DNA of 64,000 bases, taken from NCBI GenBank assembly GCA_030268105.1, contig BSDZ01000080.1, positions 1,054,001 to 1,118,000 of the forward strand. Reading direction: 5' to 3'. The notes under the pieces are model-generated. The model saw only the letters and a list, made by a program, of their open reading frames with translations. It was not told the origin of the DNA and did no database searches. Shown one piece after another: positions 1-26,791 of this stretch (positions are counted from its first letter, which is position 1; the number at the start of each line of letters is the position of its first letter). The translations under genes were made by a program, and so were the position numbers. This stretch comes from Volvox africanus (Eukaryota > Chlorophyta > Chlorophyceae > Chlamydomonadales > Volvocaceae).

Positions 1-732
1 CTAATACGTTATTTTTTGAAGTCCATAGTAGTATCCGATTTTTCCTCAACCACTAGCTAAAGCCCTGTGGCCTGACCTGCCACAGCCGAGCACGAGTCAT
101 CAGATTCCACATTTGACATTCGTTCAGATTCCACATTTGGCATTCGTTGCTGGCCGAGCTGCCGCTTTTTGAAAATCAGCTGTGAGCTACTTCCTCCATT
201 TTTAAAGCCAAGCCGGGTCTCGAAGGAATAGGGATTGGCAAGAGGGAAAAGAAGGGCAAGAGGGACAAGGCAACAAAAACAGCTCCAATAGGACCGCAAG
301 GCCCACAAAGCACACAGCATGGCCGCTCTAAGTCAACTGACAGACTATAGTCTCGTGATGTACGGCAGCTGGGTCGTCTTGGCAGCGGATGCCGTCGCTG
401 CCACTGCCACTGCCGGTGGTGGAGGCGAAGGCGGCGCTGCCACAACTGATATGAGGTCCCCGTCGTGAAACCGTGTGAAGATGCTTCCATAGTTCTTCGA
501 GCCTACGTCTGGGGCTGTCTATCACCAGACACCAAGACGCGGCGGGTCATGAGCACTGGCAACCAGGACAACCCGCGCATGCGGGTGCAATCTGGGGGAT
601 GCATTCTATACACGCATTTCGGTTGAGATCAGTCTTGGCCTCCCTTATTTACCCACCCCCCAGGTGGACGTATGTATGGGATAGAAGAGTATGAGCCGCT
701 ATTGGACGCTTTGTGCATTTATGCATGCGGTT

Positions 733-1131
733 GGAAGCCGGGATGGTTGGGCGTAAGGCCCTGGGAGAGGCAGTTGTACAGATGTCTCGCACCAGGCCTT
801 GTCCTCAGGGCTATTTTTAATCGCGTGCTATTGCTTTCTCTTTCATCTTGTTTTTGTTGTCTAGCACGCCATTTGCCCTTTCTGGTACAGATATGCTGTG
901 CTAAAAGGCCTGGCTTGAAGAACCTTGACCGAAAGAACCGAAGAATGAAACCAGCAACACGGCGGGCGATGTAACTGAGGATGGTAGGGCGGGCGCGTGC
1001 TGGACAACAAAAACAAGATGAAAGAGAAAGCAATAGCACGTGATTAAAAACAGCCCTGAGGACAAGGCCTGGTGCGAGACATCTGTACAACTGCCTCTCC
1101 CAGGGCCTTACGCCCAACCATCCCGGCTTCC
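733..1131. repeat. Long inverted repeat (hairpin, about 137-bp arms)
   Basis: The stretch 733-870 reappears as its reverse complement at about 995-1131 with only about three or four mismatches, around a loop of about 125 bases. Such a nearly perfect, recently formed palindrome suggests a foldback (MITE-like) transposon or a long-hairpin RNA source. It lies beside a tyrosine-recombinase remnant, so it may be part of the same element. No terminal target-site duplication could be assigned. Confidence 0.85.
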
Positions 1132-1216
1132 TAACGCAAGTCCGCATTAGATGTTGCTCACGGACGAGTAGCCAAGGAAAAGAAAACTGGCCTCCCAGCA
1201 GTTGAAGTACCGCACA

Positions 1217-1480
1217 CTAAAAGGAGCTACCTCGCCCGCCTAAAAAGTCCCCCGACTTGGAGCAGGACCGCACACCCAAATCGAGGTAATGCTCCCTTAA
1301 GGCCGACGAATTAGCATCCCAGCCTACAAACGCTTTTAACACTTTTGACGGAACATCAGAAGCACGAGCAGCAGAGGCACCACCGTGACGTAAACTGTAT
1401 AATGCATGCATGCCCCGCGGATGCTCCAAACCACGTTGACCAAGAACGAGATCAAACCACCACTCAGCTCCATGGGTAGG
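1217..1480 (-). mobile_element. Tyrosine recombinase remnant (DIRS/PAT- or Crypton-like)
   Basis: A minus-strand frame carries the C-terminal half of a tyrosine-recombinase fold: a Leu-Arg-His-Gly-Gly box (SLRHGGASAA), then a GW segment, and then HYLDLGV with the candidate nucleophilic Tyr. This order (Arg box, Trp/His, Tyr) is that of phage-integrase-type recombinases, which eukaryotes carry in DIRS/PAT retrotransposons (Kangaroo in Volvox) and in Cryptons. No reverse transcriptase is seen nearby, and the frame starts without a credible upstream domain, so this is a fragment. Assignment to DIRS/PAT rather than Crypton is inference. Confidence 0.6.
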
Positions 1481-1599
1481 CTGGCCACAAAAGAGAAGGG
1501 ACTTGTGCAAGACGCTGAAAAATGGCCAACGGAAGACAAGGAAGGCCACGCTAAGGAAACTGCAAGACAGGGGCACGCTCACTGGGCCTAATCCTCCCT

Positions 1600-3555
1600 T
1601 TCCAGTTCAGAGGCTTGTACTGAAAAACAGCAACAACCTCCACCTCAGCATCCCGGGCCCAAGCAACTGACAACAGGGAATACGGGCGCAAAAACAGACA
1701 AAACCCCAAGACCACAAACAAGAGAGGAAAGAAAGGGGGTAATCCACGGACACATTAAGGAAGGCTATTCGTCCGTTAGCAACAACTATTCTTTGCTTTT
1801 ACCGACGTGTCTGACGCACGGTGGATCCAACAATAGAGTAGGGTTATTCATGTCAAGCAGTGCAATCAGTCAGCTAAATAATCCGAAATTCACGTATCCG
1901 AAATTCATGTAATGACCCTGCAGTGGTTGCAGGAAAGGGATTGAAGCACGTACTGCTTAATGTCGTAAGTCCAACTTTTTGTTTAGAGCGCTGGCCACAC
2001 ACAGAGAGTACAGACATTAGGAAACCGACACAATATGAGCATTACAGGTAGTCGGTTTCCTTGGCAGTGTACCGAAATCCATACACTTAGTCTACTCGGA
2101 AGTCCGAACACTGTCTGCACAGTTATTGATTTATTCAACCTGATGCCTGTAATGCAGAATCTGCTTCTTTACATTGTATAAGCAGCTTGCGTCACAGGTT
2201 TTAGCCCGTTTTGTCTGGACTATGTTTGGTCCGAACTTAATATACCGCGGCATTTTGTGAAAGCAAAATAATCTCGTACAGGATAACCCTGATGTTGAGG
2301 ACGTTCCATGCTTCAACAAATCTGCCGTAAGAACCATTTTTTTCATGAGGGGACGTCAAGGTTTCTTCAATCCTCTCATCTTTGGATAGGAAATACTACT
2401 GAGCGACGTTTGTGCATGTATTTCGCCTGATGCGCTCGAGTACCTGCGTTCTTATGCCGCCAAGTTTCTACCGGAGCCATGTATCACCGCTGCTCAACAC
2501 CATCCAGAGGCAACTGGTATCCTTATATCATCTGGTCATCCAATTGAAATTTTTACCGTACGCCCTTCGGTGGGTGCGAAAAGGGCAAGAAGGTCACACG
2601 ATGACGCGAGTCAGTTTAACGTCAAATTTCCTCCGCACAGCGTACGTTACGTGAAAGATTCTAGAAGGCACGCCAAACTTCTGTTAGGTAGCCTTAGGTC
2701 TCACGCCAAACATTCCTCGGTAGGATATCTGTAACCGCCACCTCTTGTCCTACCGATGACGCGGTCCACAAACACACCTCGGTGACCTCATCCTTACGAC
2801 ATCAAGAAGCCCTGTACACAGCACGGGCGGGAGGGCATCTGCACCAGGACCTCAGGGCCCAAGCGGGCATGAAGCTGGGCCCTTTTATCCAGCGGGCCCT
2901 CTTGGGCCCTGAGCCATAGTGCCCACACCCGATGAAATGCTCTGCCCACCAGCCCTCAGCCGTAAGCACAGCACAACATCGCCCAGCACAGCACAGCACT
3001 GTGATCCTGTTTGAAAAAGGTTACCCTAACTCCGGAGACTCGACGCCGATTTCTGCATAGGGCGGGTAGAAGGCTAGCTAGGCAGGGGTACGGTTAAGTA
3101 TGGGACCCACATTGCAGGCCTCCCCCCCCAGTGACGAGGGGCTTATACAATCTTCCGGTAAAGGGGCTGGATTGTGTGTGATGGTGGAGGTGGGGGTGGG
3201 GTTAGGGGTGGGGGAATATCCTGTACCACTTTTACGACTCCATGGGTTATGTCCTTGATGTCATATGTCATTTAGCGTAGATCAGCTCAGTGCTACACGA
3301 TCAGTAGGTGTTGCATGTGGGTCCCCATTACGCCGATTATAAATGGTGCTGCACGGCCGTACGCGCCAGCCCCGTACCTTCACTTTGTACCCCAAGGTCA
3401 TCCGGCCTGTTAATAGATTCATATAGATTTATATAACTCATCCAAGTCCCGCACACCACCACAACCTCCTGCTTCCCCTACAGGTACTTGAGGCAGATGA
3501 CACCAATAATCGACATTCCGCCTCTGGCGCTCTTTCAGGTGAGAACCGATCAGCG
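1600..3555. other. Gene-poor stretch
   Basis: I see no frame with recognisable domain content or convincing splice-linked exons. An 11-bp inverted repeat occurs around 2020-2061 (AGGAAACCGAC and its complement), and short G-rich runs lie near 3180-3215. Earlier bases 1-730 are likewise without a supported gene. Confidence 0.5.
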
Positions 3556-3562
3556 ATGGGGA

Positions 3563-3806
3563 GGGCAGGGCAGGGCAGAGCAGGGCAGGGCAGGGCAGGG
3601 CAGGGCAGGGCAGGGCAGGGCAGGGCAGGGCAGGGCAGGGCAGGGCAGGGCAGGGCAGGGCAGGGCAGGGCAGGGCAGGGCAGGGCAGGGCAGGGCAGGG
3701 CAGGGCAGGGCAGAGCAGGGCAGGGCAGGGCAGGGCAGGGCAGGGCAGGGCAGGGCAGGGCAGGGCAGGGCAGGGCAGGGCAGGGCAGGGCAGGGCAGGG
3801 CAGGGC
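3563..3806 (+). repeat. GGGCA pentanucleotide satellite (about 49 units)
   Basis: Nearly uninterrupted tandem GGGCA (AGGGC), with two GAGCA variants. Because the unit is 5 bp, long apparent frames run through it on both strands (Gly-Gln-Gly-Arg-Ala and Cys-Pro-Ala-Leu-Pro periodicities); these are artefacts of the repeat, not proteins. Confidence 0.97.
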
Positions 3807-3949
3807 GAATGGCCTACGGCGAATGATGGCTTCGCCCGCCACACTATTTTCCAAAAGTTGGAGTTCCGTGCAGCTGCGTTATACGGCAACATCGCGATGT
3901 TGTTTGCTCCTTCAACCTCGTACTTCATGGCAGATGGGGATCCGACGCC

Positions 3950-9866
<5,917 letters not shown>

Positions 9867-11311
9867 TCGGTTGCTATATCTACCCTTTTTCTGTATCCCA
9901 CCCGCGGCATCAGTCAGCGAATGACCAGCAGCAGCAGAGAGCACAGCGCTGAGCAGCGGCAGCAGGTTGGCAATCGACCAAGCAAGTAAGCGGCATGCGG
10001 GGCGAGGACGCTACTCGCACCTCTACTTAACAGTGATTGCACAGGTTTTATTTGTGCGTATTAAGCTTTTGCTTTATGTTCGCAATTCGTACGTTATGCG
10101 ATCGAGTTGCTTCCGTTTTGGTTCGGCTCGCAAGTAACCTTTCTGCACCGGATTGAGTAGTTTGATCGGTTGTCTTTGGGCTCCGAATTGATTGGTCCCG
10201 TGGGGAGAGAAGTGCGCGCACGCTCCAAACCAAGCAGGTTGGTGACCTTTTTCCATGGAATCGCATTGCAGCGGAGTTGCCTGGATTGGTTGTCTGCAGG
10301 GGGCAGTAGGGTAGGGTCTGCCGCACCTGTCCTCGTATTGATCAGTAGCTGTGTTGTGCCTCTCTTTGTAGCTCTCAGCCTCGCAGCCGGTGTGTATTGA
10401 CACATCGGTGTTTGGCAAGTTGACACCCCAGCTGCGGTACCCAGCACTGCACCGCACCGCACAGCATGGTACGTGAAGCGATGGACTCATAGAGCACTGC
10501 ATGTACATAGTTTTCAATCCCTGAATGCCACTGTATGCCTCTGTCTGACGAGGTGCGGTGCGGTGCGTGCAATTATCCCCAACCCAACTCCACCCAACTC
10601 CACCCCAGCCCAGCCCAGCCCAGCTCCGGGGTGCGAATAGTCGAAAGAAGCGTTCTTTGTTGCCATTGACTGTTGCATGCACAATGTTTTGCCGTCATCT
10701 GCTCGCTGACGGCAATCAATCATGGCGCGGCCAACTTACATAAACTTGTTTTACAATTACTACCTTTCCTTAAGAAGGTAGCTACAGCTACTGGGATAAA
10801 ACGGGTACCTTATTACTTTCCTACGTACCAATGTCGGGATACGCAGTGATGACTGACCCCTTGGCCGGCACCAGCAGCAGCAGCAGCAGAAGTTGTACAG
10901 TTGCACAGAAGCCTGCCGGCTGCCGGATTTGGTTCGTATTCGTAAATTTAGTTCTAGCTAGTTCCTTTGTTCATGTGGTTGGTTTGGGTGACTTCATGGG
11001 GCTTATGGGTTTAGCTTTTGTGATGGACCATAGCTCGTGGGTGCTGATGGAGATATGGATGATGGCCAGCGGCAAGCAGGTTGATGGCCATCATAGCGAA
11101 GGGGCCATCGCTCGATTGTCGGCGTAAGACTCTTAGACTGCTGCTCACTTGCGGCTAGCAAATGAAAACTGGTGCTCGTAAATCTTCTGCAGCCTGACGG
11201 CAGATCTGAGAACTGTGAGAACATGACGTAGCATGGAGTACGTCAAATTGGTCGAGGATCAGCTTATTTACTTGCTTGCTTGGGTGCTTGATGCTTCAGA
11301 ATCATGAGGGA

Positions 11312-11540
11312 AGACGAATAAACGAGGCATGATCCCGCTGTAGACATCTTGCTGCTGTAAAGCATGATAGTGGAGGACGACAATGGAGGAGGACGACGTG
11401 TATCTCCGTCCAAGGTAGAGAAGGTGAAAACGTTTGAACGTGGACTAGGTAGCCGCCAAAGCCGCGATTAGAAGCCGGGAATAAGGCAATATATTTTTAA
11501 ATAAAGTTTTTTATTCCTGGTGGTGGCGAAATGGCACCGT
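11312..11540 (+). repeat. Dispersed repeat, copy 1
   Basis: The segment starting GACGAATAAACGAGGCATGA recurs at 51120-51215 with about 80% identity. Its second half, with GAAAACGT and then a GCCGCCAAAGCCGCGA-like stretch, recurs at 52365-52520. All copies have the same orientation. This is an interspersed, non-coding repeat family of unknown class. Confidence 0.75.
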
Positions 11541-12128
11541 CTAAAAATTCTTGGGTTCGAAACGCGAAACCGATTGAAAGTACAGGTGGGAAGTTGGCGC
11601 GAGAGGACACATCGGTAAAAGGCTGTGTAGCTCCCCTTGTGCACACACTCAATCTCAATCTCACATTTCAATCACTCCCCCTGATGGTCAGCTAACGGCC
11701 TTTGTTTATCCCTTACTTGTGCTTCTTACCTGAACAGTACTGACATGAACACACACGGCTCCGTCGTATTAACTTTCTGAGCCCTTTCCGGTGGAAGATT
11801 CGTCCCCTGCCTGCTGTATGTGTATAATCCGCGAACATATTGGTTGTGATTGTCCCGTCTCAAGATTCGCCGCAGTACCCATCCTTTTCAAAACAAAAAT
11901 GCCAGATGACGCCACGTTCGCTGCATGCCGAGGGACGGGGTTGTTACTTGAGAGACCTCTACCGGTAATCCCTGTGCACAATGCCCTTTGAGTTCCTATT
12001 GTTCTGCGGGACGTTGGCAGCTGTTCCGTCCTCCCTTTGGATGCCCTATGCCCTATGCGATCAGCCTCTGCCCGATGGCGCCTGTTTCCTTGAGACGGTG
12101 TGCCGCTCGCGTGACTGATTAAATTAGG

Positions 12129-12190
12129 CAGTCGATTGAGAAAGAGAACGAGAGAGAGACAAATCTCTCTCTCTCTTTCTCAATCGACTG
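12129..12190. repeat. Perfect-stem hairpin
   Basis: CAGTCGATTGAGAAAGAGA at 12129-12147 pairs exactly with 12172-12190, and the GA-rich and CT-rich sequence between extends the stem almost to the loop. No adjacent gene explains it as a terminator; it could be a small foldback element or a small-RNA precursor. Confidence 0.85.
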
Positions 12191-13102
12191 GGACTTCAAT
12201 CGGCTCTTGGTGGAAGCAAATCACCGTCCTGATGGCGATGTGTGCGGTAACGATAAACCGACATACAAGCAGGCGATGGAGAGGTAGGAAGGGGGCGGAT
12301 CATGCCATCCCGCAACGCCGGATCACTTCTCAGAGATGCGAGAAGTATGTGAAATTTACGTGTACCCTCATGACTTACAAATTAGCAGAGTTGCAAATTT
12401 AACTCGTTACATGACCTCCGAACTCCCTCTCGGCAGCATCCAAAACACACATATTTTATAGCATCAATTAGGGTCAGTCCAATAGGATTTCGGCCCGCCG
12501 GGCCACAAGTCCTCGACCAGCTCGGCCACACACATGAACGCTCGCAACGTAAACGTCTTCTCCTGATGATGGATTCTGTGCGGACAATTATCACGTAACC
12601 CTCCCCCTCATGATTACATTCACATCATGAAGATAAGAAAGAAGGTGAATACGGTGGCAATGTGCGTAAACTTAAGTTATATGCTTGAAACTCATTCCCT
12701 TCATTTAAACGCCTGAATTATTCGTGCTCCTTGTGGCGACAAGTTCGACCCTCTCCCTTGTCCACTGTTACTCAAGCTACCGAATAACGCGGAGCACGAC
12801 CTGACCAGCTCCCGAAGCCAAACACATTCCGACTTCTCCGGTCACCCGCAACAGCTTCACAATCGCTACCTCATCCACTCGTTTTACTTCGTTGGAATGT
12901 GATCGACAACGGCACAAAATGACACCATCAATATTGACATTTTCCATGCTATCTGATATCACGTTGTATCGCTCGTTCGCACGGCCCTATGCGCCTTCTG
13001 GCTCGCCCGGGCCTTTCAAGCTCTCTTAAGGGTTTGTACCGATCACTTGAATTGAATATTGACACACACTGAATCTGTACGCGCTCAGCTCAACCCTATC
13101 AT

Positions 13103-15545
13103 TTAGACCCCCAACCCCAACCCGAGCATCACCGCAACCGTAACCCCCAGGAGGGCACGCAAGAGCCACGAAAATTCACTGCCCAAACCCACACGCGACC
13201 CTGCGCTGCTCATCCCATCCCCTACCCGCCCGAGTCCCCCACCGCCGGAGCTCGACCCAGATCCTGACGAGGAGGGAGGGGCATGCAGGGGGCCCGGAGG
13301 CCAGGTAGCGGGGGCCTTTTCATAATTGGGAGGGGCACCGAGTGGCAGGGTGGTGTAGATGGGGCTCCCTGGAGCGGTTGCGCCCTGAGCCGGCCTGGCC
13401 GTGGAGGCGATAGACGTGGTGGAGGGGAGGAGGGGTTTGTTGGGGGGTGGCGAGGCAGTGGGGTGCTGGTGGTAGACCGGAGGCACGTCTGGGCTGCTGA
13501 CGTAGTGCGGAGGTGGAAGGGACACAAGAGCAATGACGCCCACCGGCGGGTAGGTGGGTGGGACTGGGCTGGGAGGTGAGGTGGGGTGTGTGGCCATGGG
13601 GCCGGGGAGGTGGTGAGGAGGCGGAGGGAGGTCAGATGCTCCAGGGTAGGAGGGGGCCGGTGACGTCGGTGGGGTCAGAGGATGTGACGGCGTCAGCAGG
13701 GATGGCGACTGCAGGTGAGGCGACGGAGGAGATGGTGGCAGTGGCGAGGGCGGCAGCGGTGATGGCGAGAGTGGGGATGCCGGGAGTGGCGAGGGCGGCA
13801 GCGGTGACGGCGGCACTGGCGATGGTGATGGCGGTGACGGCAGCGGTGGCGAGGGCGGCAGTGGTGAGGGCGGGAGTGGTGATGCCGGGAGTGGCGAGGG
13901 CGGCAGCGGTGACGGCGGCAGTGGCGATGGTGATGGCGGTGACGGCGGCAGCGGTGACGGCGGCAGTGGTGATGGCGGGAGTGGTGATGCCGGGAGTGGC
14001 GAGGGCGGCAGCGGTGACGGCGGCAGTGGCGATGGTGATGGCGGTGACGGCGGCAGCGGTGACGGCGGCAGTGGTGATGGCGGCGGAGCGATAGGTGCAT
14101 ATCGTACAGTGGCCACGGCGGCGCTCTGGTCACCGACACCCGGGGGCAAGTAGAAGTCCAGAGCTGCCCGAGCAATGTCGTTACGGGCTGGGACGAAGAA
14201 ATCAGCCACGGACTCGTTGAAGCTGAACAACTCGCTGCCGTTCTTGTCGTACAGGATAAGATCTATCTCCATGGGACGTTGCATGTACGGCGAGTGGGCC
14301 CTCAGGATGTAAATGTCGTACACGCCGTGTGGCAGGGCCATGTTGAACGGCGGCAGAAACGCCCGGAAGCCTCTTTGAAGGCTGCGCGGCAAGCGGGCGA
14401 ATACCCACTGCCAGGAGAACGAGATGCCGAAGTCGGGGTGGTTGTTGGGTGGGAACACGCAAAGGCTGTAGCTCGGCCAAGGCTCAGAAGACCCGGCATT
14501 GGTAATGCCGTACAGCAGGAGTGGGGTTTGATTGGGCTCATCCGTACAGTTGATGGTTACCCAGCTAAACTCCAGGGTGGCTTCTCGAAGGTTGGTTGAG
14601 GAGTTGGTGTGAATCCAGATCCAGATTCCCTTGGGGTAGGTGTACGAATCCAAGGAGGTGTTGGATCCCGCCGCCAAGGAGTGGATGTCGGAGGGCTCAC
14701 AGGCGCTACTGCTGCAGTACCAAGCCACGGCATTAATGCTGTTGTATTTGCCGGGGTGAGAGCGGGAGGGGCCGAAGTAAGGGGAGGAGGGGGAGGGGGG
14801 TCATGACACGTACCGGGCGCCGGACCACGTGCGTGGCTTCACTTTTATTAGATGTAAGCTGCGGACGGACAGACAGACAGACAAAAGCAGACAGACAGAC
14901 AGACAGACAAAAGCAGACAGACAGACAGACAGACAAAAGCAGACAGACAGACAGACAGACAAAAGCAGACAGACAGACAGACAGACAGACAAAAGCAGAC
15001 AGACACAGACAGACAGACAGAAAGACAGACAGAGACAGACAGACAGAAAGACAGAGACAGAAAGACAGACAGACGGACAGACAGACGGACAGAGACAGAA
15101 AGACAGACAGACGGACAGACAGACCGGCGATCTCCCCGATGATCCAGCCCCCTCTCCACACCCACCTGACTCGCAGCGTTAGGCTCGAGGCGTCGGCGTT
15201 TGGAGGGATGTGGTAGGCGGATGCGCAGTTGACGTCGGACGGCAAATCGATGATGCCAAAGCTGCTCCTCAGGACCTGCAGCAATAAGGTTTAGGACGTG
15301 GTTTATTTAGGCAGCGGCGACGGCTTTGGTCTGCAGCGGGTAGGTCTCCTAGGGGACGAGGAAGGTCGGGCGAGCGACGGTGAGCTAGGGAATCAGCGAC
15401 CCACCTGGAAGCCATCGGCCTGGCCGCAGCGAATCAATTCGTCAAATGTTTGAGCATATACGGATGAAGAGGTTACCAGTAATAGAATGGCAATTGTCGC
15501 CGATATCGTGGCGGCAGAGGTCGGGTGCTGATGGCGAGGTGACAT
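13103..15545 (-). CDS. Secreted Pro-rich extracellular-matrix protein, probably GPI-anchored
   Basis: Three exons: 15545-15405, 15275-15166 and 14738-13103, giving 628 residues. The N-terminus is a textbook signal peptide (AILLLVTSSSVYA, predicted cleavage before Gln-32). A Cys-containing globular domain of about 260 residues with several N-glycosylation sites (NTS, NCT, NGS, NES) follows. Then comes a long PPSPLPPSP array, the hydroxyproline-glycoprotein type of volvocine cell walls and pherophorins. The protein ends in a short uncharged hydrophobic tail (ALLGVTVAVMLGLGLGV), fitting a GPI-attachment signal. Exon junctions are CAG|GTGGGT (phase 0) and CAG|GTGGGT (phase 2), joining to AACAG|C. 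The globular domain is not one I can match firmly to the pherophorin family, so the precise family is open; secretion and wall location are well supported. Confidence 0.85.
14873..15123. repeat. GACA-type microsatellite in intron
   Basis: A CAGACAGACAGA tract with AAAGC, CGGA and AGAG interruptions. It falls wholly inside intron 2 (15165-14739) of the Pro-rich secreted-protein gene; the Ser-Val-Cys-Leu frames read through it are spurious. Confidence 0.95.
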
Positions 15546-17559
15546 CTTCGGTTTCCGCCCGTCCTCGGAGGCCGCCGAAAGGGCTATGGAAAGGATTGAG
15601 AACTGAATATAATTTTAGTGATCTCAACTTTGTATTCTTGTGGTATATTTGTTTGATGTTGATGCGGTGTGCTTGCAATTGGAAACCGCGATACAAAGAC
15701 AGATTGAAGAACTGCTTGTTTGGTAAGCCATTCGTTGGTTCCTTAAATAATAGCTCTTAGCTCTTACTCCATGTGCTGTGCTATGAAGTCACAGTTTGTG
15801 TCACAGCCCACAGGTCCACTGACATGACCGGCAAGGCGGACGTTGGCTGACTAATGATCAGAAATCGAAATACCCGTTCAACGGCAATGTTGCCCGGTTT
15901 TGATTCCGACAGACTAATCAACAGTCGTATTAAATATATTAATTACACAAAAAATATTGAACTTCTTTTTTCATTGTTTACCTACTCCATGTGTCCCTCC
16001 CAGTCCATCACGATGTTCTCCGAGCCTGAGAATGACAGAGATTCAACTCTGTTTATTGTTATATCACACCAATTAAATCGAAATACAAATATCTGAAGCG
16101 CGGTGCTCAGGAGTATTGGAATAGGCTTCTGCAGGTCGTCAACTGAGCCCAAAATACAGAAACCTGTAGAAGTGAGTACGCTTTGAGCTGTTTGTCAAAA
16201 TTAACACAAAATGTGTTGTGAACGGAGTGGGAACACATGATGGGCCGCAGTGAGCCGGCAACACAGAAGGCTGCAACAACGATTAGGTAGATCGCAGACG
16301 CTAAGAGAAGTCAACATTGACGACAAGCACTCATGAGTGCTGACCGCGTCGCCTGTCCTGGCTGACTTTGCTGAACCCAACATACACATACACTGCTTGG
16401 ACCTTATCGAAGTCAAGGGAATGCACAGGCAGGACCCAGGTTCTGCCCGATATTACCCCTGCTAAGCGGGAGCTCTGGAATGTGGTACGACATGTGCTTA
16501 CGGCGTTTCCCAACTTGTTTGCTGAAAGTGAACTATCAACACGAGAAACAAATGTATTTTTTACGGTACGGCAGGTGTGTGGGCGATGATGCTGGTGCCA
16601 CGGCGACGGTGGCGACGGTGGCGGCGGCGGCGGCGGTGGCGGCGGTCCAACAAAATTGCATCGACCAACCAGCTGTGATGCAATTTTGTTACTACCAACA
16701 AACTACAACAAAGTATACCTGGCGCATCGTTGCGAAACAAAAGCATTTCGCCTACGAATGATATGACTAGACGGCTATGCTTTAGAGTTCCTTACAACTC
16801 AAAGCGATGAGCACTCGAAAGCACAACCAGAGCAACACAATCATAATCGCATTTGGAGTGTAAGAGAGGCTCATCCGAATCCCAAAATCCGAAACCCAAA
16901 TACCTGGCGGCAATTCTAAACCCTGTAAAAACTGTGATAGTCCTAGACAGGACGTATCTCAGGACATATCGCCGCCTTGCTAGGAAAGATGCACGCACCT
17001 GCTACGGCCTATTACTACTGCACACATGGGCATGGGAATGGGGCACAGCAACCGATTAAGGCTGACTGTTAATATCCCTCCCTAATATCAACTGGCGTAA
17101 CGTACGAACGGAAGTACGAACGCACAAACTTAGTGTTCTCTGGCTACGTGAGCTAGAGGGCCCTCTGCCAAATGATATTATGTACAAAACTACCAAACAG
17201 ACTTGAAAAACAGGAATCGATTAACCAAAAATACTGTACGACAACAAGAAAACATAAAGACATGCGGGATTTGATATGTACTTTTGCGCATATATGGACG
17301 AATGTTTTGTTGTGCACGTACGACAACAGTAATGTAAATTCATCAACAGGGTAACTTCCTCTTTTATTTTCGGAGAGCAGTAGCGACTGCCATTATATGA
17401 CTAAATGATGATGTACAGCACCATGGTATACCGAATCCAACCGACATTTTGATCTTCCTCGGCGATTTTAAATCCAGACCACTCTGTTGATTGGTGGGCA
17501 TTTACGCGTGATACGCGGTTTAGATCCACGGAGATCCACGTGGTTTTGAAACATAGATT
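15546..17559. other. Intergenic region and likely pyruvate kinase 3' UTR
   Basis: No supported gene. A minus-strand TGTAA (TTACA at 16792-16796) may end the pyruvate kinase transcript, giving a 3' UTR of about 760 bases. A 14-bp perfect inverted repeat (16649-16662 with 16677-16690, AACAAAATTGCATC) follows a CGG-rich triplet run at about 16605-16645. Confidence 0.45.
16649..16690. repeat. 14-bp perfect inverted repeat
   Basis: AACAAAATTGCATC, a 14-base loop, then its exact complement. The arms are AT-rich within GC-rich flanks. It could be a small foldback element; no function is shown. Confidence 0.8.

Positions 17560-26791
<9,232 letters not shown>

Larger units (their letters stand above)
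9867..13102. other. Intergenic stretch without a supported gene
   Basis: No frame here has a recognisable domain or a consistent exon chain. It holds one copy of a dispersed repeat (11312-11540), a strong hairpin (12129-12190) and short C-rich runs near 10585-10625. A TTACA (TGTAA on the minus strand) near 12614 could be the polyadenylation signal of the minus-strand gene ending at 13103. Confidence 0.5.

Noticed and set aside
13558..14175. Ala/Val-rich plus-strand and His/Arg-rich minus-strand frames
   Set aside because: Shadows of the Pro-Ser repeat coding region of the secreted protein on the minus strand.
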